A program made the translations under genes and the position numbers. This document shows positions 57,901 through 64,000 of a stretch of DNA of 64,000 nucleotides, piece by piece. Location of the stretch: contig OY282558.1 in the NCBI GenBank assembly GCA_958295665.1, positions 315,800,092-315,864,091 of the forward strand. Reading direction: 5' to 3'. Origin of the DNA: Tipula vernalis (lineage: Eukaryota > Arthropoda > Insecta > Diptera > Tipulidae). The notes below the pieces were generated by a model. That model was not told where the DNA came from, ran no database searches, and worked only from the letters and a program-made list of their open reading frames with translations. Numbering within the stretch: the stretch's first letter is position 1; each line of letters opens with the position of its first letter.

Positions 57901-58130
57901 TTTAGTTAAAAACTGATGAACCTAGGTAAAAAAAGAACACACTGGAAAGAAAATATTGGCATTTTACGCAAAACAAGACGGAATAAGGCAATCTAATTTC
58001 GTTCGTTGTCTGTAGAAAAAACGTTTATATTTTGAATAAAGGGTACACCATTGAATCAAGTGTGCTCAAGTTGTATGAAATATTGGTTCAATTTGCCATT
58101 CCATGTTGTTTCTATGAAATTTAGTCCAAC
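54966..58130. other. Non-coding DNA with CAA/GTT and A/T simple repeats
   Basis: Contains (GTT)n at 56830-56845, CTG units at 56792-56802, TACATA-type repeats at 55815-55860 and many A/T runs. No gene recognised. Confidence 0.55.
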
Positions 58131-58139
58131 TGGAAATCT

Positions 58140-58608
58140 AAAAAAACATACCTTCAAAACCATATAACGTTGATACTACTGCACCGATTTTAATGAAATT
58201 TGGCAAACTTACTCAGTTTTTTACGCTGGTTTCGAAAATCAACACCATTTTTGGCACTATTAAGATTACAACGGTGAGTTTTAAATGCCTCGAGAAAATA
58301 TGAACGAAAAACGAAAATATCAGTTATGAAAAATAGATGCACAAAGGCATAGAATAACTCGAGGAAATACGACAAATGAGCAAATATTTCAAGAAAGAAA
58401 TAATGCTTTACAAAGCTTGAGAAATTTAAGATTACGTTGTCGTAACTTAATACTTGCTGTTGAAGTAATTATTAACGAAAACGAAGTAGACTCACATAAT
58501 TGCCGACCATTGAGCTTAATTTGCGAATATTGCCAAGCAAAACACCTTAAAGCAGAACAGCCTTCTGATAATGACATTTCAACATCATCATTCAAACAAT
58601 TTTTATAG
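58140..58608 (+). pseudogene. Helitron-like fragment (N-terminal zinc-binding region)
   Basis: A continuous frame from about 58333 to 58608 reads HRITRGNTTNEQIFQERNN, then LRLRCRNL and ICEYCQAKHLKAEQPSDN. A basic, Arg-rich start followed by a CxYC-A-K-H-x-x-E zinc-binding block resembles the region before the helicase-like Rep domain of arthropod Helitron proteins. The preceding stretch (58160-58230, GATACTACTGCACCGATTTT) is of the kind common in insect Helitron copies by my recollection. The frame ends at TAG (58606-58608) with no Rep or helicase motifs. CTRR-type Helitron ends were not located. Confidence 0.4.
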
Positions 58609-58789
58609 GATTATACAATACATTAATAGTTCACTTGTATTTGCATTCTATATTGTGATCTTGCATTGATCGGACGTTAAAAATAAAAAGAAAAATAATA
58701 TTAAATAAATTCTGAATAAAAATTTATTGGGTCACAAATCAAAAAAAAATTTACTGTGTTTTCCATAGTTCTAATAAAATGCCGTATAT

Positions 58790-61243
58790 AAAAGTGAATA
58801 AATCTATATTTAACATCTAAGCTTTTGTGTACTACATGTGGCAAAGACTTTGGAATTTGTAAAGGTTTCTTAAAGTGCGATAACTGTGGTGGGATATTTC
58901 ACTCGAGTTGTTAAAAGATTTTTGGTGCTAATTTAGTTAATGCAGTATCGGTTGCTACGTGGCGCTGAATGCAAGAGTTTGTGCAGTGGTGCTGGTCGTA
59001 AAGATGATTTAGTGAATGATTCTGATAAACTAGAAGATGATTTAACTGCTCTTGTTTCCAGTGATTTGAGTGAAATATTGTTTCTATGATTCTGGAAGTG
59101 CATAAATCACAGGATTTTTAGGCTAAAAAATATGATGATACACACGTAGCATTTCAACAATTTATATTAAAAAAAGGCCAAATGATCTTCAGATAAATAA
59201 TGGTTCCAATAACAATGAAAATTCAATAATAATAGGTGAGTTGCCTGTTTGTTCTAATATAACACAACAAGTAGTAACAGTTTTCAATAACATTGAATTT
59301 TCTGTTCCTGTTGTTGGTGTGGTCGAGTGTTATTAAATTATGACTAAGTCTGCTAAAAATGTAATTGTCGTCAAATTAAAGTCAGCTGAGCTCAAACATT
59401 AATCATTTGAATGTAAAAAGAATAAGTAAACTATTAGCACATCCAATTTAAATTTACCAGAAGGGAGAAATGTTTATATTCGGGAATTAGTACTGAAATC
59501 AAAAATGGTGCTCTACACTGAATGTCAGCAATTTAAAGTTCAATACAATTGAAAATATTGTTGGTACAGAGGTAATACTGTGCTTTTAAAAGAGGATGGC
59601 AACTTAAAACCAGTGTTTATTAATAGTTATTATGATTTTGATAACCTTAAGTTAAGTCTAAATGGTACATTGCAACAAGTAGTTTTCTAGTGTTTTAATC
59701 TAATATATTTTTATATCGATTTGTTTCTAGACTAGTAGTACCATTAACACCATGTTTCTGTTCATCAGAATAAAACAAGTTTAAGACAAAATTTGGATTA
59801 GTTTATGTGCCAGCTTGATGCGTTAAACTACAAACCCAATATCATTTTTTTTTCTGAGATTTTTATTAACCAACAACAGGTTAATTTGTATAATAATGTA
59901 GAGGGTTATAATTTTATTGCTAATTGTAATTTTTAAAATCGGAATGCAGGAGTCGGGGCGTGTATTGACATTGAATTAAAGGCGCATGTTGAATATTTAA
60001 AATTTCGAATAATGGTATCAAGATACTGTTTCATTTTAATAAAATTAATTTTACATTTTTGGGATTTTATAGACGACATGCTTTTCGGCTGATATATTTA
60101 TGAATGAACTGGATATTTGTTTAGATATGATAGATAGTGATGTGTTAATAGTTATGAGGGACATAAACATTGATTTGAGTTCTCAGCCTACTAGAATAGT
60201 AAATAAAAGTGCTTCAGTGATTGACCATATATTTTTGAGAATAAAGCCGACACTTGATTCTTTATCTTATACATCCACTGTTGGCGATCTTCAAGTTACT
60301 GATCATTGTGCTATTTTATAAAAGACTAGTAATACCTGTTGTGCGTACCAGCTTCTCTTTATTTAAAATTAAAAAAATTAATTTTGAAAATCTTGAACGT
60401 TGTTTGGATGTCGAAAGATGTGTTGATGTGTTTAATCGTACTGACGCAAATAAGGCCTATGAAAGTTTTCTCTTTACATTTTCAAAACATGTGATATCAT
60501 ATACGGAAAAGCTTGGTTGGATACTAAACTTTTAAATTTAATAAACCATAAAAATCATTTGATTTAACAAACGTTGATTTAGATACAAACGTTTAAAATC
60601 GGAAGTTAAACATGCAGTTAGCAGCGCTAAATTTAATTATTTTAGAAAATTGTTTTTGAATTCTAATAATAATATTAAAAAGCAATGGAAAATAATTAAT
60701 GAAGCTACTGGTAATTTGAAAAATTTTTGTTTGTCTATTAAGAATGATGCTGGTGTTTTATTAAACGACTCTAAAGAGGTTGGTTGCTGACGTTTTTAAT
60801 AAGTTTTTTATTTTTACATTTTATACATTTGATATTGTTTCAGTGAGGAGAATCTTTATTTATATTCAGGCCAATTTGTTAATAAATGTTTCTTTCTAAC
60901 TCCCACTAGCTTCTATACCACATTAATTCATTTTCTAATTTGTGTATTAAAAGAATAGCTATTCTTATTGTTGATCCGCTGTCGTTAATTTATAATTTAA
61001 GTTTGTCTAGTGGAGTTTTTTCCTATAGTTTAAAAATGGTGATTGTAATACAACTTTATAAAAAAGATGATCCTACCTACAAAAATGAATAATTATCGAC
61101 CGATAAGCGTTTTATCTGGCTTCTCGAAGATTTTTGAAAAGCTTATTAAGTCGAGTGTGTTAAGTTTTTTATACACCACGAAATTTTTAAATAGTGGCCA
61201 GTTTGGGTACCTAAAAGACTGTAGCACCGAAGATGCAATTATA
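58790..61243 (+). pseudogene. Non-LTR retrotransposon relic (Jockey/CR1-like): zinc-finger ORF1, endonuclease, reverse transcriptase start
   Basis: 58825-58915 encodes LLCTTCGKDFG, then GFLKCDNCGGIFHSSC, a PHD-like zinc finger typical of ORF1 in the CR1/Jockey group. 59800-60000 encodes LDALNYKPNIIFFSEIF, then VEGYNFIANC and AGVGACI, the start of an AP endonuclease. 60100-60310 has VLIVMRDINIDLSS, SASVIDHIFLR and VTDHCAIL, the endonuclease end (DxN, SDH-like). 60580-60790 has RLKSEVKHAVSSAKFNYFRK and KQWKIINEATG. 61070-61243 has NNYRPISVLSGFSKIFEKL and SGQFGYLKDCSTEDAI, the first reverse transcriptase blocks. The catalytic YADD region is not present because a CACTC element begins at 61244. 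Many stops and frame breaks. Confidence 0.85.
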
Positions 61244-61255
61244 CACTCAAAAAAA

Positions 61256-61920
61256 AAACTAGGTTATAATGATAAAAACCCGGATAAATTTAACAAAAAT
61301 TTGAACAATATACAGCACACAAAAATTTTTGTAAAATCTACAAATAAACAAAAATATTTATATTTATTACAAAAATTGATGAATAAATATCAAAAATATC
61401 TTTGTCAAAGTAATAAAAACTTTATAAAAAGTTAAAATAGTTCATAAAAGTTTATTTTAAAAATACAAAATATTTTGTTAATCTAAATAAAAATATATAA
61501 AAACTTAAATATTATTTTAAAAATTACAAATTATTTGTAACTTTCGAAAATATTTAAAAAAATAGTATAAAATATATTTGTTAAAGTAATTAAAAATCAG
61601 TAAAAACTTCAAAATTTTTATACACATTACAATTTTTTTGTAAACTTAATAATTTTTTTGTAAATAATACAAGCAACGTTTGCCTAATTATTAAAAATTT
61701 TATAAAAAGTTTAATCTTTTTTATATAAATTACAAATTTTTTGTAAATTTTTTAAACATTTTAATAAAAATACAAAAGAAATTGTCAACTTAATAAAAGA
61801 TTGTTTTACAATTGCAAAAGCGCACGATAAATAATACAAAACGAATTGTCAATCCTTAAAATATATTGATTAAATATAAAATACTTTTATAAATTCAATA
61901 AAAGGTTTGTTACAATTGAA
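61256..61920. repeat. Subterminal repeat zone of the second CACTC element
   Basis: Variants of ATTACAAATTTTTTGTAAA and AATAAAAACTTTATAAAAAG recur in both orientations every 20-40 bases. TTTTTGTAAA occurs near 61327, 61630, 61657 and 61738. It has the same style and length (about 650 bp) as the left end of the first copy, but the sequences are not closely alike. Confidence 0.65.
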
Positions 61921-61930
61921 AGAATTTTTG

Positions 61931-62072
<142 letters not shown>

Positions 62073-62405
62073 AATAAAGAATGATAAAACAACAATTTTT
62101 CAACTTTAAACATTTATTTCGTAATATAAACTTATATATTTTGCTTATATAATAAATATAATAAAAAATTCAATAAAAATAAAAATAAAAGTGTATATAC
62201 ACTATTTTATGTTAAAAAAGTTATGTACATATTCATAAAAACTAAAACTAAAATTAGCAATGCCATTCTCTAAAATTAAAAATTTTAATAAAAATATAAA
62301 TCTTTAACAAAAATATAAGTTGCATACAAAAATTCAAATAAATTCTAAAATATTTAATAATAAATAAATCATAATTTAAACTAAAATTAAAAATAAAAAT
62401 TTCTA

Positions 62406-64000
62406 TTATTTTTCCAATCTTTCAATTAAAAATTTGACGGCTGTGTTATGCACGTCATGCTTAGTTTTTATTTTATAAAAATAATGCTGTATAAACATCC
62501 AGACATGGATGGATTCCAATGGGTATTTGAGGCAAAATAAAATGTCGATACATCTTAGTACCGAAAACATTTTATACTTGATGTTATCGAAATAAATCAG
62601 TATTTGTACTGGGTTACACAATGTTCCAGTTATTAAAATCAACGGTTGTATAGATTTATTCCGGCTTAGCTGGAACTGCAGTTTTTCCTCCAATTCTTCT
62701 GCAGTTGCCCCAATTAAAATACAACTTTTTTGGGCATCCTGAACGCTAAAGCGTATGTAAAGTTTTTTATTATTTTCCTGCCGTACTTCTCTCGCCGTTG
62801 GTTGCAAGACGTGATGAATTAAATAAAAAAGTATGGCTGCTTGTCCGTCTCAATCAGTTTTATATTAGGTTAAATAATTAACAAAGTAAATCTTTAATTT
62901 GCCTAATATTATTTAATTTTCCTAATATTGTTTTAGTTTTGAAATTTGGGCTAATGATTGGACTTACTTTCATTGTAATTATCTCTCGATTTAAGGACCT
63001 TAAGTAAATTTAGGTCTGCCGCTCCTTTCACCTTTTCCTCCAATATTTGAATTATTTTTGGTAAAAACTCCGGAAATGCCGTTTGAATTGTTGGTATACT
63101 GGTTATATGCTGATAATCCATTTCAATCTGCAAATGTAATTATTGATGTTTTTAATTAGTATATATTCCGAAATAATTCTTTTTGTTTAATAAGCTTACT
63201 AATTTAGAACCTAGAGGTTTCTTGTATTGTGGCCATATGGTTAAAATTTCTTCTGTCGAGACTGCGTTTTTTATGGATTTGATCCTGAAACCATAAGTGT
63301 TGCTCCAATGGTTTTCCAGTTCTGCCCAAGTACAATTATCGCTTCTTAATGCTTGGATGCTTTCCTGACAGTTGTCCTCCTGATTTTCTGGGAATTAGAT
63401 AATTAGAGAAATGTATTTGTTTATAATAAATAAATAAATAATAAATGAACTATATTTAATAAATTTATTGATTATTTCATATTTTTATAAATCATTACAT
63501 ACCTGTGGTCGTTCCATTATTCAATTCGGTTTCGTCGGCGACTGGTAATGGCTTCTTTGGTAACACCCCAACATTCCGTAATTTTCGGATTTTATTGAAA
63601 TATTTTGCATAGACTTTGCCTATTGGGGCTTTTCCCGGCTGTTTGAAGAAGTATATCACCTGGATAAGTATAAATATAAAAATGGAAAATATTTTTTTAG
63701 TTTGCCGCATCACATTTAAGGGATATTTTTTTAAATTCTTACTTTACTTTCCGTTTTGAACTCTACAACGATTTTATCCGCAATCGTTTCTGCCAATCCT
63801 ACCGACATTTTTATATTACATTTAATCAAAAAATTTATAATTAGGTCAACTAGCATTGAACGATGGCCGTCATTAAGGTTATTATTTGTGTTATAGTATT
63901 TTATTATGTATTGCCCGTCAATGGTTTCTTTTAAAATATTCATGACATTTACTGTATCCAGGTTTCGTTCGGAGCTAATTGGCGTTAAATTGGTAGACAT
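62406..64000 (-). CDS. Spliced gene carried by the CACTC element, unknown function (397 residues)
   Basis: Five exons on the minus strand: 64000-63743, 63659-63503, 63387-63200, 63127-62968 and 62836-62406, with GT-AG borders (GTAAGA, GTATGT, GTAAGC, GTAAGT donors) and compatible phases, 1194 bases in all, TAA at 62406-62408. Introns are 83, 115, 72 and 131 bases, a normal insect size. Exon 1 (residues 1-86) has GQYIIKYYNTNNN and AETIADKIVVEF. Exon 2 starts VIYFFKQPGKAPIGKVYAKY. Exon 3 has DNCTWAELENHWSNTYGFR. Exon 4 has QTAFPEFLPKIIQILEEKV. Exon 5 has FYLIHHVLQP, IRFSVQDAQKSCILIG, TGTLCNPVQILIYFDNIKY and YPLESIHVWMFIQHYFY. No DDE, zinc-finger or helicase motif is visible. The pattern of exon 5 reminds me of high-copy hypothetical proteins of other insects. 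The Met at the window edge may not be the true start, since the relic at 18346-18469 suggests another upstream exon. Confidence 0.75.

Overview
The window is AT-rich eukaryotic DNA, very probably from an insect. Higher Diptera is my best guess, from the many TACATA/CAA-type simple repeats and the repeat content, but the species cannot be read from the sequence. It is a graveyard of mobile elements in long stretches of non-coding DNA. I see no complete ordinary host gene, only one or two possible host exons (38153-38455 on the minus strand, 54864-54965 on the plus strand).

Layout: 0.1-0.7 kb holds a broken PIF/Harbinger nuclease, and 1.2-2.1 kb a decayed Ty1/copia fragment. A young, structurally complete BEL/Pao LTR retrotransposon lies at 2605-9274 (minus strand), with 547-bp LTRs, CATAA target duplication, a tRNA-Tyr primer site and a polypurine tract. 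A second BEL/Pao element (13030-20830) is split in its gag region by a 3.27-kb DNA element at 16983-20254, whose ends read CACTCAAAAAAA. Degenerate repeats and hairpins lie in the non-coding 21-28 kb. A third, badly decayed BEL/Pao element (28.5-33.8 kb) carries a mariner (29446-30712). The stretch 33.8-43.4 kb is almost gene-free apart from palindromic MITE-like sequence at 42.4-42.6 kb. A broken gene of a widespread repeat-encoded family lies at 43.8-45.5 kb, a DD41D mariner relic at 47.5-48.5 kb, a Ty3/gypsy relic at 49.2-51.1 kb, and a MADF-type pseudogene at 51.2-51.9 kb next to a retroposed insertion with a pogo-type MITE. A Helitron-like fragment is at 58.3-58.6 kb, and a decayed non-LTR retrotransposon (58.8-61.2 kb) is interrupted at 61244 by a second element with the CACTCAAAAAAA end.

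The most interesting observation joins two places. The element starting at 61244 carries, after a 650-bp zone of short ACAAA/TTTGT repeats, a five-exon gene on the minus strand (62406-64000) that reads open through consensus splice sites for 397 residues and matches no transposase I know. The 3.27-kb element at 16983-20254 has the same terminus at both ends, similar repeat-filled subterminal zones, and on the same relative strand a broken exon (about 18079-18257) that is clearly homologous to the first exon of that gene. I infer a DNA-transposon family with CACTC ends, repetitive subterminal regions, a probable 2-bp target duplication and a spliced gene of unknown function, present here as one intact-gene copy (cut by the window edge) and one deleted copy. 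A differently coding gene at 43.8 kb, also preceded by an array of short repeats, may belong to a similar type of element.
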